Source of the DNA: CAUJGQ01 sp042408665
GTDB taxonomy: Bacteria; Chloroflexota; Dehalococcoidia; CAUJGQ01
Assembly (NCBI GenBank): GCA_042408665.1
Contig: JBHOQW010000221.1
Coordinates: forward strand, 1-47,155
Length of the DNA: 47,155 nt
Direction of reading: 5' to 3'
The notes below the pieces were generated by a model that did no database searches, had not been told where the DNA came from, and saw nothing but the letters and a program-made list of their open reading frames with translations. The position numbers were made by a program, and so were the translations under genes. This document shows positions 16,254-24,477 of the stretch, piece by piece (the stretch's first letter is position 1; each line of letters begins with the position of its first letter).

Positions 16254-16871
16254 GTGCCGGAGATGGGTTCCGTCGCGGCGGCGCCGGTGGCGAAGCTGAT
16301 CGAGGAGTTCAACAAGCTTCCCGGCATCGGGCCGAAGAGCGCCCAGCGGCTGGCCTACCACGTGCTCCGTGCCCCGCGTGAGGAGGCGGAGGCGCTGGCC
16401 CAGGCCATCCTCGACGTCAAGGACCGGATCAGCTTCTGCTCGGTCTGCCAGAACCTCACCGACGTTGACCCCTGCGCCATCTGCGCCAGCGAGACGCGCG
16501 ACCACAGCACCATCTGCGTGGTGGAGGAGCCGCTGGACGTGCTGGCGCTGGAGCGGACGCGGTCCTACCGGGGGGTGTACCACGTCTTGCACGGGGTCAT
16601 CTCCCCGCTGAACGGTATCACGGAGGATGACATCAAGCTGGCCGAGCTGCTGGGCCGCGTGCGGGCGGGAGGCGTGCAGGAGGTGATCCTGGCCATGAAC
16701 CCCACGCTAGAGGGTGATATCACCCTGATGACCATCGAGCGCCGTGTTCACAGAGAGGCGCCGGCCATTAAGGTGACGCGCCTGGCCCGCGGCCTGTCCA
16801 CCGGCTCCGACCTCGAATACGCCGATGAGCTGACGCTGACCCGCGCCCTGGAGGGCCGACAGCCGGTGTGA
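16254..16871 (+). CDS. recR: Recombination mediator RecR
   Basis: A 205-aa protein of the RecFOR gap-repair pathway. Features in order: helix-hairpin-helix FNKLPGIGPKSAQRLAYHVL (about residues 19-38), the C4 zinc finger Cys62, 65, 74, 77 (CSVC/CAIC), and the Toprim domain (ICVVEEPLDVLALE, then EVILAMNPTLEGD). GTG 16254 has GGGGAG nine nt upstream; an ATG three codons later is an alternative. RecR rings work with RecO, encoded 34 bp downstream. Confidence 0.95.
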   Translation: MPEMGSVAAAPVAKLIEEFNKLPGIGPKSAQRLAYHVLRAPREEAEALAQAILDVKDRISFCSVCQNLTDVDPCAICASETRDHSTICVVEEPLDVLALERTRSYRGVYHVLHGVISPLNGITEDDIKLAELLGRVRAGGVQEVILAMNPTLEGDITLMTIERRVHREAPAIKVTRLARGLSTGSDLEYADELTLTRALEGRQPV

Positions 16872-16905
16872 TGGCGCCGGGCTCGGGCGCAACGCGAGAA
16901 CCCCC

Positions 16906-17700
16906 ATGAGCGGCGCGCGTGTGTACAAGACCGAAGCGGTGGTGCTGCGTCAGCGGCCGCTGGGCGAGGCGGACCGTATCCTCACCCTGTACGCCGCCGA
17001 CCTGGGCAAGTTCGAGGCGGTGGCCAAAGGCGTGCGCCGCCCGGGCAGCCGGAAGGCCGGCCACTTGGAGCCGCTCACCTACGTCGCCCTCATGCTGGCG
17101 CGCGGCCGCAACCTGGACATCATCACCCAAGCCGAGGCCAGGGAGACCTTCCTGCCCCTGCGCGCCGACGTGCAGCGCCTCGCCGCCGGCCTGTACGTGG
17201 CCGAGCTCGTCGATCGGCTGACGGTGGAGCACGTGGAGGGCTACGCCATCTTTCGCCTGCTGGTGGAAACGCTCGCCCGCCTGGCCACAGCCGCCAACCT
17301 GGACATCGTGCTGCGCTTTTTCGAGATCAACCTGCTGGCGCACGCCGGTTACCGGCCGGAGCTCCGCCGGTGCGTGATCTGCCAGGCGCCCCTGCGGCCG
17401 GTGACCAACCGGTTCAGCCCGGCGGGCGGCGGGGTCGTTTGTCCCGACTGCACCCCGCCTGACTCCGGGCTGCGCCCCCTGTCCGTGACCGCGCTCAAGG
17501 TGCTGCGCTTGCTCCAGGACGGCCGCTACGTGGAGGCCGCGGCGTTGCGCATCGGCCCGGAGCTGGCCGCCGAGCTGGAGACCCACCTGCGCGCGTACCT
17601 GCGCGCCTACACCGACCGCGATATCGCCTCCCAACGGTTTCTCAACGCCCTGCGGCGCGAGCCCGCCGACCCCGTGCCGGCGCCGGCCGTGCTATCCTGA
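16906..17700 (+). CDS. recO: DNA repair protein RecO
   Basis: A 264-aa recombination mediator that loads RecA onto SSB-coated gaps with RecR. The N-terminal OB fold reads KTEAVVLRQRPLGEADRILTLYAADLGKFEAVAKGVRR. The helical middle includes YVAELVDRLTVE. A zinc ribbon with CVIC and CPDC follows at about residues 157-186. It starts at ATG 16906, 34 bp after recR, consistent with one transcript. Length and domain order are normal. Confidence 0.94.
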   Translation: MSGARVYKTEAVVLRQRPLGEADRILTLYAADLGKFEAVAKGVRRPGSRKAGHLEPLTYVALMLARGRNLDIITQAEARETFLPLRADVQRLAAGLYVAELVDRLTVEHVEGYAIFRLLVETLARLATAANLDIVLRFFEINLLAHAGYRPELRRCVICQAPLRPVTNRFSPAGGGVVCPDCTPPDSGLRPLSVTALKVLRLLQDGRYVEAAALRIGPELAAELETHLRAYLRAYTDRDIASQRFLNALRREPADPVPAPAVLS

Positions 17701-17772
17701 GCAGGACAGCGGAGGTGAGACCGTGGACAGTGTCCGGCTGTCCCAGACAACCTCGTCCTCGGGGGTGCCCTG

Positions 17773-18201
17773 ATGCCCGTGTACGAGTACTACTGTCGCC
17801 ATTGCGATGGGGTGTTCGAGCTGCTGCGGCCGATGCGTCTCTCCGCGGAGCCGGCCACCTGTCCCCAGTGCACGCGGGAGAGCCAGCGCATTATCTCCAC
17901 CGAGTTCGCCGCCTTCACCTACCGAGACGGCTATCCGCGCCGCATCCCGGATAAGGGCACGTACTGGCACCTGGGCAAAGAGGTGAAGTCGCCGGTCACC
18001 GGCCCGGTGCGCCCCAACGAACACCCAGAGATCAACAAGCCGGAGCCACCGCCCAAGCCGCTCAAAGGCGATCTCGAGGAGCAGCGCGAGCGCGAACGGA
18101 TCGAGGCCGAGCGCAAGGCGTACGAGGAAAAGGAACGGCAGGCGCGCATCATCGAGTGGGAGTGGAAGAAGGAGCACCAGCCCAAGAAGCTGGAGTTGTA
18201 A
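17773..18201 (+). CDS. FmdB-family zinc-ribbon protein
   Basis: A 142-aa protein starting MPVYEYYCRHC. The four zinc ligands are Cys8, Cys11, Cys30 and Cys33, as in the FmdB/CxxC_CxxC_SSSS putative regulatory family. The rest is unusual: a Pro-rich middle (KPEPPPKP) and a long, highly charged C-terminal helix (EEQRERERIEAERKAYEEK), likely a coiled coil. Function is unknown for the family. It ends the dnaX-recO run and is convergent with the acyltransferase gene, with only 12 bp between stops. Confidence 0.82.
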   Translation: MPVYEYYCRHCDGVFELLRPMRLSAEPATCPQCTRESQRIISTEFAAFTYRDGYPRRIPDKGTYWHLGKEVKSPVTGPVRPNEHPEINKPEPPPKPLKGDLEEQRERERIEAERKAYEEKERQARIIEWEWKKEHQPKKLEL

Positions 18202-18213
18202 CCGCGCCGCCAC

Positions 18214-19521
18214 CTACACGCAGACGGGCGGTCCGCCAGGCGTACGCTCCGGCAGGCCGCCCGTTTCCTGCAGCATCGACGCCAGCTCGTTGCGGGCGTA
18301 GGCCAGGGGGTTGTGCCGCCAGCCCGCCGCCGGGCCGCGCAGCAGCGTCCAGTTGATCCAGATCGTGGTGCCCGTCACGTGTAGACCGCCGCGCGCGGCC
18401 GCAAGCAGGCCCGTCAGCGCCTGTTCAAACGTGGATGGGTGCAGCACGCGGTGGTCGACGGCGTAGCCGGCGCCCGCCAGCGCCGCGGCCCGGCGGCGCA
18501 CCCGCTCGGCCAGCACGCGGTGGTCGATGGCCGCCATCCCCGGCGCCAGCTCTTCCAGAAGCACCCAGCCGAGTAGCTGCGCCAGCGTGACGGTGTTCAG
18601 GCCGACGAGATGGCGGCGGACCATGCGCTCAATTTCGCGCCGCGGCCGCTCGCCCAGGCCAATGAGCGGCGCTCCGACGCGGAGAAAGGCGCGCGGTCGT
18701 CCGGGCGCCAGGACGTCGTATGTGATGCCAATCGGCACCACCGAGGTGCCGGGCGCCGCCTTGAGCAGGCGGACCAGCCCGCTGCGGAACCGCTGCAAGC
18801 GCCCGTCGGGCGAGAGGTTGCCTTCCGGGGCCATGACCACCACGTTGCCGACCTCAAGCTCGGCGACGAGCGCCCCCAGGTGTGCCTGCGCGCGCCGGGC
18901 GGCGGCCAGCGCCAAGCGCTGGCGCACGTGGGGTTGAAACGCCTCCGGCGGGACGTCGAGCGCCAGAGCCGCGCGGTAGCGAGGGGTAAGCGCCTGGGCC
19001 AGCGTCACCCGCGCGGGCAGGCCCACGCCCGCCAGCCGCGCCGCCCACTCGGCGGTGAGGACCATGCTCAGCGGGCAGTCGGCGCCGAAGATGTCCGCTG
19101 CCTCGCGCAGCCAGATCGCCAGCAGGCGCGGTCCCGGCGTGCTCACCGGCAGCACGCGCAGGATGCGCAGGACGGGGTCCAGGTTGAGCCCCATGAGCGC
19201 CCAGCGCAACGGCCCAAGCTGTGGGAAGTACAGCGCCAGAAAGCCCGGCAGGTACAGCTCGGAGGAACCGACGAACACCAGCCGTCCCGGCCAGGCCGCC
19301 CACGTCCGCGGCCCGAGCAGCGCCCGCACCAGCAGCGGAATATCCAGGTCTCGCCTGTGATTGAACACGAGCAGGCGACGCGGTTGCAGGACGGACGCTG
19401 GGTCGCCGGCCCGTTCCAGCCGACACCAGGCGGCGGCGAACGCTGAGAGCGCGACGCCCACGGCCAGTTGGGCGCCGGCGCTCGCCGGGCTGCGCCGACC
19501 CGACACGACCGGCTCGTTCAC
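18214..19521 (-). CDS. PlsC-like 1-acylglycerol-3-phosphate acyltransferase family protein
   Basis: A 435-aa protein, longer than the 200-280 aa typical of PlsC. Acyltransferase motif I (H-x4-D) is NHRRDLD with His55 and Asp60. The phosphate-binding motif is APEGNLS near residues 231-237, and VVPIGITYD matches the later motif. The distance between motif I and EG (about 178 residues) is much longer than usual, with a partly hydrophobic insert, and a C-terminal extension of about 130 residues follows. A role in glycerolipid acylation at the membrane is inferred. It follows the polyprenyl synthase gene by 24 bp and probably shares its transcript. Confidence 0.75.
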   Translation of the reverse strand: MNEPVVSGRRSPASAGAQLAVGVALSAFAAAWCRLERAGDPASVLQPRRLLVFNHRRDLDIPLLVRALLGPRTWAAWPGRLVFVGSSELYLPGFLALYFPQLGPLRWALMGLNLDPVLRILRVLPVSTPGPRLLAIWLREAADIFGADCPLSMVLTAEWAARLAGVGLPARVTLAQALTPRYRAALALDVPPEAFQPHVRQRLALAAARRAQAHLGALVAELEVGNVVVMAPEGNLSPDGRLQRFRSGLVRLLKAAPGTSVVPIGITYDVLAPGRPRAFLRVGAPLIGLGERPRREIERMVRRHLVGLNTVTLAQLLGWVLLEELAPGMAAIDHRVLAERVRRRAAALAGAGYAVDHRVLHPSTFEQALTGLLAAARGGLHVTGTTIWINWTLLRGPAAGWRHNPLAYARNELASMLQETGGLPERTPGGPPVCV

Positions 19522-19545
19522 CGTCCCGTTCCCGGAGCGCGGCGT

Positions 19546-20520
19546 TCAGTTGGTGCGCTCCAGTACATATGCGACCAGCCGCTCCAACGTGCGGCGGGCC
19601 TCGGTGTGCGGCAACGGCGCCAGCGCGGCCAGGGCACGGTCGCCGAACTCGCGCGCCATCGCCATCGCCCGCTCCAGGGCGGTGCTGGCCCGCACGGCGG
19701 CGACGGCCTCCGCCAGCAGTCGCTCGCGGTTGCGCCGGGCGGCGAACAGGCGCCGGATCGGGTTGCGGGGCGAGGGGTCATCCTCCAGCAGGTAGAGCGA
19801 CGGCAGGGTGAGGGTGCCTTCCTTGAGGTCGCTGCCCACCGGTTTACCCATCGTCGCCTCGTCGCCGGTGAAGTCGAGGACATCGTCCACGATCTGGAAG
19901 GCCATGCCCAGGTTGAAGCCGTAGTCGCGCAGGGCCGCCACCCAGGGTTCCGGCGCACCGGAGACGATCGCCCCACCCTCGGTGGCGGTGCCGATGAGCG
20001 ACGCCGTCTTGCCGCCGATGCGCTGCAGGTAGTCGCCGATGCGCTTGGTGGTGTCGAAGGCGCTCACGTCCTGGTCGAGCTCGCCGGTGGCCATCCGCAT
20101 CAGCGTGCGCGCGAACAGGCGGATGACGCGGATGTTGCCGGTGCGGGCGATCAGCTCGGCGGCGTGGGCGAAGAGGTAGTCGCCCAGAAACACACTGGGC
20201 GCGTTGTTGAACAGCGCGTTGGCGGTAGCACGCCCGCGGCGGGTGGCGGCGCCGTCGATCACGTCATCGTGCACCAGCGTGGCGGTGTGCAGCACCTCGA
20301 TCGAGGCGGCCAGGGGGATGAGCAGGTCCAGGTTGTAGTTCTGAAACGTGCCGGCCAGGAGGGCCAGCGCCGGTCGCACCCGCTTACCGCCGGCGCCCAG
20401 CACGTGGTCCAGCATCCGCGCCAGCGGCTCATACTCGACCCGCCGGATCCGGTCCAGCACGGTCTCCACCAGGGCCATATCCTCCTGGACCGGGCCGTAC
20501 AGCGAAGGGGCAACCGTCAT
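19546..20520 (-). CDS. Polyprenyl diphosphate synthase (long-chain, trans)
   Basis: A 324-aa all-alpha prenyltransferase. Motifs: GGKRVRP at about residues 44-50, first Asp-rich DDVID at 85-89, RRGR, GGKTAS near 169-174, and second Asp-rich DDVLD at 212-216. The enzyme adds isopentenyl units to an allylic diphosphate. Residues before the first Asp motif are small (Ala80-Thr81), in line with a long product such as the side chain of menaquinone, but chain length cannot be fixed. Its ATG overlaps the tatD stop (ATGA). A menaquinone side-chain role would fit the complex I operon nearby. Confidence 0.9.
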   Translation of the reverse strand: MTVAPSLYGPVQEDMALVETVLDRIRRVEYEPLARMLDHVLGAGGKRVRPALALLAGTFQNYNLDLLIPLAASIEVLHTATLVHDDVIDGAATRRGRATANALFNNAPSVFLGDYLFAHAAELIARTGNIRVIRLFARTLMRMATGELDQDVSAFDTTKRIGDYLQRIGGKTASLIGTATEGGAIVSGAPEPWVAALRDYGFNLGMAFQIVDDVLDFTGDEATMGKPVGSDLKEGTLTLPSLYLLEDDPSPRNPIRRLFAARRNRERLLAEAVAAVRASTALERAMAMAREFGDRALAALAPLPHTEARRTLERLVAYVLERTN

Positions 20521-21359
20521 GGGCGGAACTCCGGGCTCGTCGGTGACCGGGCGGCGACCTGCTCGCGCTGGGCCAGGCGAAAGAGGCGGCGGGCGTTGGC
20601 CGTGGTGACCGCGGCCAGCGCCGCGGCCGGCGCCCCGCGCAACTCGGCAACCTTCTGCAACGTCTCCACCAGGTAAGCCGGCTCGTTGCGCCGGCCGCGT
20701 CGTGACTGCGGAGTAAGGTACGGGCTATCGGTCTCGAGGACAAGAGCCTCCTCCGGTAGCGCTCGTACCACAGCGTGCAGGCGGTGGTTGTTCGGGTAGG
20801 TGACCGTGCCGGGGATCGAAATGAGAAAGCCCAGGGCCACGTAGTCCAGCGCGCGCTCCGGCCCGTAGGCGTAGCAGTGCAACACGCCCAGCGGTGCGGT
20901 CGCACCGGCCCGCCGTCGGGCCCGTGCCCACGGTGCGAGCATCTCCCAGGTGGCGTCCTCCGCGTCGCGGGAATGGACCACAGCCGGCAGGTCCAGTTGG
21001 GCGCAGAGGTCGAGCTGGCGCTGGAAGACGGTTCGCTGCACCGCCGGCGGCGACAGGTTGCGATAGCAATCGAGCCCCATCTCGCCGAGCGCCACCACCA
21101 GCGGGTCGGCCGCTAGGCGCTCCAGTTCCTGCCAGTCGGTGGGCGTGACGTCCTTGGCGTCGTGCGGGTGGATACCGGCGGTGGCCCACAGGCCCGGTTC
21201 GGCGCGCGCCAGCGCCAGGGCGGCGCGGTTGCTGACCGGATCGGTGCCGACGACGATGATGGTGGTAACCCCGGCCGCGCGCGCTCGCTCCAGCACGGCG
21301 GCCCGGTCAGGGTCGAACGCCTGGGTCTGGGGATGCGCGTGCGTGTCGACGAGCTGCAT
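20517..21359 (-). CDS. tatD: TatD-family metal-dependent deoxyribonuclease/hydrolase
   Basis: A 280-aa TIM-barrel hydrolase. Metal ligands are visible: DTHAHP at the N-terminus (His7, His9), GEMGLDCYR, VVHSRDAED, VLHCYAYG and LETDSPYL. The family has 3'-5' DNase activity and is linked to DNA repair and quality control. The start at ATG 21359 shares its A with the metG stop (TGATG), so the gene is translationally coupled; a longer open frame upstream is antisense-like noise inside metG. metG-tatD is a common bacterial order. The stop overlaps the polyprenyl synthase start. Confidence 0.93.
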   Translation of the reverse strand: MQLVDTHAHPQTQAFDPDRAAVLERARAAGVTTIIVVGTDPVSNRAALALARAEPGLWATAGIHPHDAKDVTPTDWQELERLAADPLVVALGEMGLDCYRNLSPPAVQRTVFQRQLDLCAQLDLPAVVHSRDAEDATWEMLAPWARARRRAGATAPLGVLHCYAYGPERALDYVALGFLISIPGTVTYPNNHRLHAVVRALPEEALVLETDSPYLTPQSRRGRRNEPAYLVETLQKVAELRGAPAAALAAVTTANARRLFRLAQREQVAARSPTSPEFRP

Positions 21360-23035
21360 CACGTCCCCAGCCGTGCCTCCTCCTGCTCGGCGACCGCCGG
21401 GTCGAGCTTCTTGAACAGCGGTTCCGGCGGGCGCAGCGGTTGGCCCGGGTGCGGCAGGCTGAACCGCCAGCCGCCCGCCTCGATGGGGCCGCTCTCGCCG
21501 AGGAACTGGTGCAACCTCTGGCAGGTGAACGGGAGGTAGGGGTAGAGGGCCGTGCGCAGGGCGCCAACCGCGCCGATGACGGTATAAAGGGCGCGCGCCG
21601 CCGCCGCGCGGTCCTCGTGGATCGCCTTCCAGGGTGAGGTCTGTTCCAGGTAGACGTTGGCCTCGCGCGCCAGCTCCATCGCGGCCGCCAGGCCGGCGCG
21701 GAAACGGCACCAGGCGATGTGCTCGCCCACCTCCCGCAGGGTGGCGGCGGCGCGGTCCAGCAGCGCCCGGTCGTGCGGGGTGAGGTCGCCCGGCTCGGGC
21801 ACGCGGCCGTCGAAATTCCGGTAGGTGAAGGTGAGCGCCCGGTTGACCAGGTTGCCCCAGGTGGCGACCAGCTCGTCGTTGTTGCGGCGCACGAACTCGG
21901 ACCACGAGAACTCCGAGTCCTGCGTTTCCGGCATGGTGGCCGCCAGGTAATAGCGGAGCGGGTCCGGATCGTAGCGCGAGAGGTAGTCCGGGATCCACAC
22001 CGCCAGGTTGCGGCTGGTGGAGGCCTTGCCGCCGGCGATAGTGACGTACTGGTTGGCCGGCACGTCGTAGGGCAAGTTGAGGTCACCGTGGCCGATGAGC
22101 ATCCCCGGCCACACGATGGTGTGGAAGTAGATGTTGTCTTTGCCGATAAAGTAGTAGGACTTGGCGGTCGGGTCCTGCCACCAGGCGCGCCAGGCCTCCG
22201 GGTCGCCCCGGCGCTGGGCCCACTCGATGGAGGCGGACAGGTAGCCGATCACCGCCTCGAACCAGACGTAGATGCGCTTGTTCTCATAGCCTTTGACCGG
22301 CACCGGCACGCCCCACTCGATGTCGCGCGTGATCGGGCGGTCCGGCAGCCCCTCGCGCAGCAGGCCCAGGCTGAAGTTGAGTACCGGCCGCCGCCAGAAC
22401 TCCTTGTCTTCGGAAAGCCAGCGCAGCAGCGGCTCGCGCAGCTTGGAGAGCTTGAGGAAAAAGTGCTTGGACTGCCGCCGCACCGGCGCCTGACCGCAGA
22501 AGCGGCAGCGCGGGTTGATCAGGTCCAGCGCGTCGAGCGGGTTGCCGCAGTTATCGCACTGGTCACCCCGGGCGCCATCATAGCCGCAGATGGGACAGGT
22601 GCCCTCCACGTATCGGTCCAGGAGGAAACGGCGGTCGGTCTCGCAGTACAGGAGGGTCTGCTCCCCTTCCTCCAGATAGCCGCGCTCCAGCAGGCGCAGG
22701 AAGAAGTCCTGCGCCACGCGGAAGTGGTTGTCCGTGTGTGTACTGGTGAACAGGTCGAAGGAGATACCCATGCCCGCCCACGTCTCCAGGAAGCTCTGGT
22801 GGTAGCGGGCTACGATCTCCTCCGGTGGCAGCCCTTCCCGCTCGGCGCGCACGGTGATCGGCGTGCCGTGGGCGTCGGAGCCGGAGACCATCAGCACGTG
22901 ATTGCCGGCCGTGCGGTGGTAGCGGGCGAAAATGTCCGGCGGCAGGTAGGCGCCGGCAAGCTGCCCCTGGTGGATCGGCCCGTTGGCGTAGGGCCAGGCC
23001 ACGCCGATAAAGATCCGTTCGGGCACGCGAGACAC
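21359..23035 (-). CDS. metG: Methionyl-tRNA synthetase (variant signature motifs)
   Basis: A 558-aa class I aminoacyl-tRNA synthetase charging tRNA-Met. The Rossmann fold opens with GVAWPYANGPIHQGQLAGAY, so the HIGH motif reads HQGQ (residues 22-25). The KMSKS loop reads KASTS (337-341). Zinc knuckles use Cys147/150, 160/163 and 177/180. WFEAVIGYLSAS and the GKDNIYFHTIVWP methionine-site segments are intact, and an anticodon-binding helical domain ends the protein. No C-terminal tRNA-binding (Trbp111) domain is present. Start is GTG 23035 or a GTG three codons later. It is the first gene of metG-tatD-polyprenyl synthase. Confidence 0.93.
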   Translation of the reverse strand: MSRVPERIFIGVAWPYANGPIHQGQLAGAYLPPDIFARYHRTAGNHVLMVSGSDAHGTPITVRAEREGLPPEEIVARYHQSFLETWAGMGISFDLFTSTHTDNHFRVAQDFFLRLLERGYLEEGEQTLLYCETDRRFLLDRYVEGTCPICGYDGARGDQCDNCGNPLDALDLINPRCRFCGQAPVRRQSKHFFLKLSKLREPLLRWLSEDKEFWRRPVLNFSLGLLREGLPDRPITRDIEWGVPVPVKGYENKRIYVWFEAVIGYLSASIEWAQRRGDPEAWRAWWQDPTAKSYYFIGKDNIYFHTIVWPGMLIGHGDLNLPYDVPANQYVTIAGGKASTSRNLAVWIPDYLSRYDPDPLRYYLAATMPETQDSEFSWSEFVRRNNDELVATWGNLVNRALTFTYRNFDGRVPEPGDLTPHDRALLDRAAATLREVGEHIAWCRFRAGLAAAMELAREANVYLEQTSPWKAIHEDRAAAARALYTVIGAVGALRTALYPYLPFTCQRLHQFLGESGPIEAGGWRFSLPHPGQPLRPPEPLFKKLDPAVAEQEEARLGT

Positions 23036-23093
23036 CTGGCGGTGATGCTGCGCTCATGCTAGCACAGGGCGTCGGTTGGCAGAACGCGCCCCT

Positions 23094-23918
23094 TCACCGG
23101 TCGGGGTGAGCCCTGAGCCAGGCCTCGTAGAGCTGCCGGCGGGGAAGGCCGTGCCGGCGCGCGGCCGTGGCTACGGCGTCACGTACGCTTGTGCCGCCGG
23201 CGATCAGCTCCTCGACCTCCGCCAGCGCCGCCTCCTGGCGACCGACGGGCTCCGCTGTGGATGCCCCCTGGATCACGAGCGTGAACTCGCCGCGCGGCTC
23301 CCGGAAATACGCCAGGGCGTCGCGCAGCGAGCCGCGGTACACCTCCTCGTGCACCTTGGTCAGCTCCCGGCAGACGGCGACGGGCCGATCGCCGAGCACG
23401 GCCAGGGCGTCGGCCAGGGCGTCGGCCAGACGGTGAGGTGACTCGAAGGCCACGAGCGTGTAGGGGAGGTCCGCCACCGCACGCAAGAGAGCGCGGCGCT
23501 CCCCGGCGGCGCGGGGCAAGAACCCCAGGTAGAGAAAGCGCCGCGTGGGCAGGCCGGAGACCGAGAGGGCGGCCATCACGGCCGAAGGGCCCGGCACCGG
23601 CACCACGCGATGGCCGGCGGCCGCCGCGGCCGCCACAAGGTCTTCACCCGGGTCGGAGATGGCGGGGGTGCCGGCCTCGGACACCAGGGCCAGATCGGCG
23701 CGTTCCAGGTGCGCCAGCAGGAAGGGAATACGCGCGCGCTTGTTGTGATCGGTGTAGGACACCAGCCGTGCGGTGATGCCGTACCAGTCCAGCAACCGCC
23801 GCGTGGTGCGCGTGTCCTCCGCGGCGATGAGCGGCACCGCCGCCAGCACCCGCAGGGCGCGCAGGGTGACGTCTTCGAGGTTGCCGATCGGGGTAGCTAC
23901 GACGTAGAGCGTTCCCAC
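23094..23918 (-). CDS. rsmI: 16S rRNA (cytidine-1402-2'-O)-methyltransferase
   Basis: A 274-aa SAM-dependent tetrapyrrole-methylase-fold enzyme acting on 16S rRNA C1402. Motifs: VVATPIGNLEDVTLRAL at the N-terminus, AEDTRTTRRLL, the SAM loop SEAGTPAISDPG, VPGPSAVMAALSVSGLP, and FESPHRLADAL. It starts at GTG 23918, with only a weak upstream purine stretch. It lies 58 bp upstream of metG on the same strand and divergently from guaB. Confidence 0.95.
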   Translation of the reverse strand: MGTLYVVATPIGNLEDVTLRALRVLAAVPLIAAEDTRTTRRLLDWYGITARLVSYTDHNKRARIPFLLAHLERADLALVSEAGTPAISDPGEDLVAAAAAAGHRVVPVPGPSAVMAALSVSGLPTRRFLYLGFLPRAAGERRALLRAVADLPYTLVAFESPHRLADALADALAVLGDRPVAVCRELTKVHEEVYRGSLRDALAYFREPRGEFTLVIQGASTAEPVGRQEAALAEVEELIAGGTSVRDAVATAARRHGLPRRQLYEAWLRAHPDR

Positions 23919-23997
23919 CTCAGACTTTGAGCCGTGCTCGTCCCCCGGTCACCGCGCGGCGGCACGACCGGCGCTAGGGATGCGCGTCGCCTCCGCG

Positions 23998-24026
23998 TTG
24001 AGGCAGCCTTGGCGCTCTGCTATGAT
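23998..24026 (+). promoter_or_regulatory. Promoter for guaB
   Basis: TTGAGG (23998-24003), a 17-bp spacer, and TATGAT (24021-24026), with an extended -10 TGC just before it. Four of six and five of six bases match the consensus. A start near 24033 would give a leader of about 445 nt. Confidence 0.65.
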
Positions 24027-24032
24027 CACACA

Positions 24033-24477
24033 AATCCGTACCGCGCGGCGACAGAGGTCCGGCGGATGGCGACCGGCGGGACGGCGCGGACGGGCGGGAT
24101 GGCGCCGGTCCAGCGGAGGCGGGCCGCATGACTGCGCCGGTGTTCGCGGCGGCCCCCCTCACCCCAAGCGTCGCGTGCTCCGGCCGGTCACCCCGGGGCA
24201 AAGCCCGCCGATCTCGACACCTGAGACGCTGTGGGGAGGGGCGTGCCGTCCCCGGCATGGCGGACCCCGGATCCCATCCGGCGTGCCGGCGGATAAGGGG
24301 CTGGGTACCACCCTTCCAGACCGCGGTGCCGCGGGCGCTCCGGGGCAGCGCGCAGGACAACCACGCGATTCCGTACCACGTCTGGTCGCCCGCGCGACGC
24401 GACGGCCCCCGCCTCCGGGGGACGCCGCCGGTGATCGTCATACCGACCGCGCCGCGTAGAGCAAGGAGAACCCTCTC
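24033..24477 (+). other. Long GC-rich leader upstream of guaB
   Basis: No frame here shows family-like protein sequence; the open frames are arginine-rich and look like GC-driven noise. Several short inverted stretches occur, for example CCGGC/GCCGG around 24279-24290. The guaB ribosome-binding site AAGGAG lies at 24462-24467. I could not match it to a known riboswitch, SRP RNA, RNase P RNA or tRNA. It may be a structured control region for guanine nucleotide synthesis, or contain an unannotated small RNA. Confidence 0.4.

Noticed and set aside
24033..24477. Known riboswitch, SRP RNA, RNase P RNA or tRNA in the guaB leader
   Set aside because: None of the conserved sequence cores I know was found on either strand, so it is reported only as an unexplained leader.
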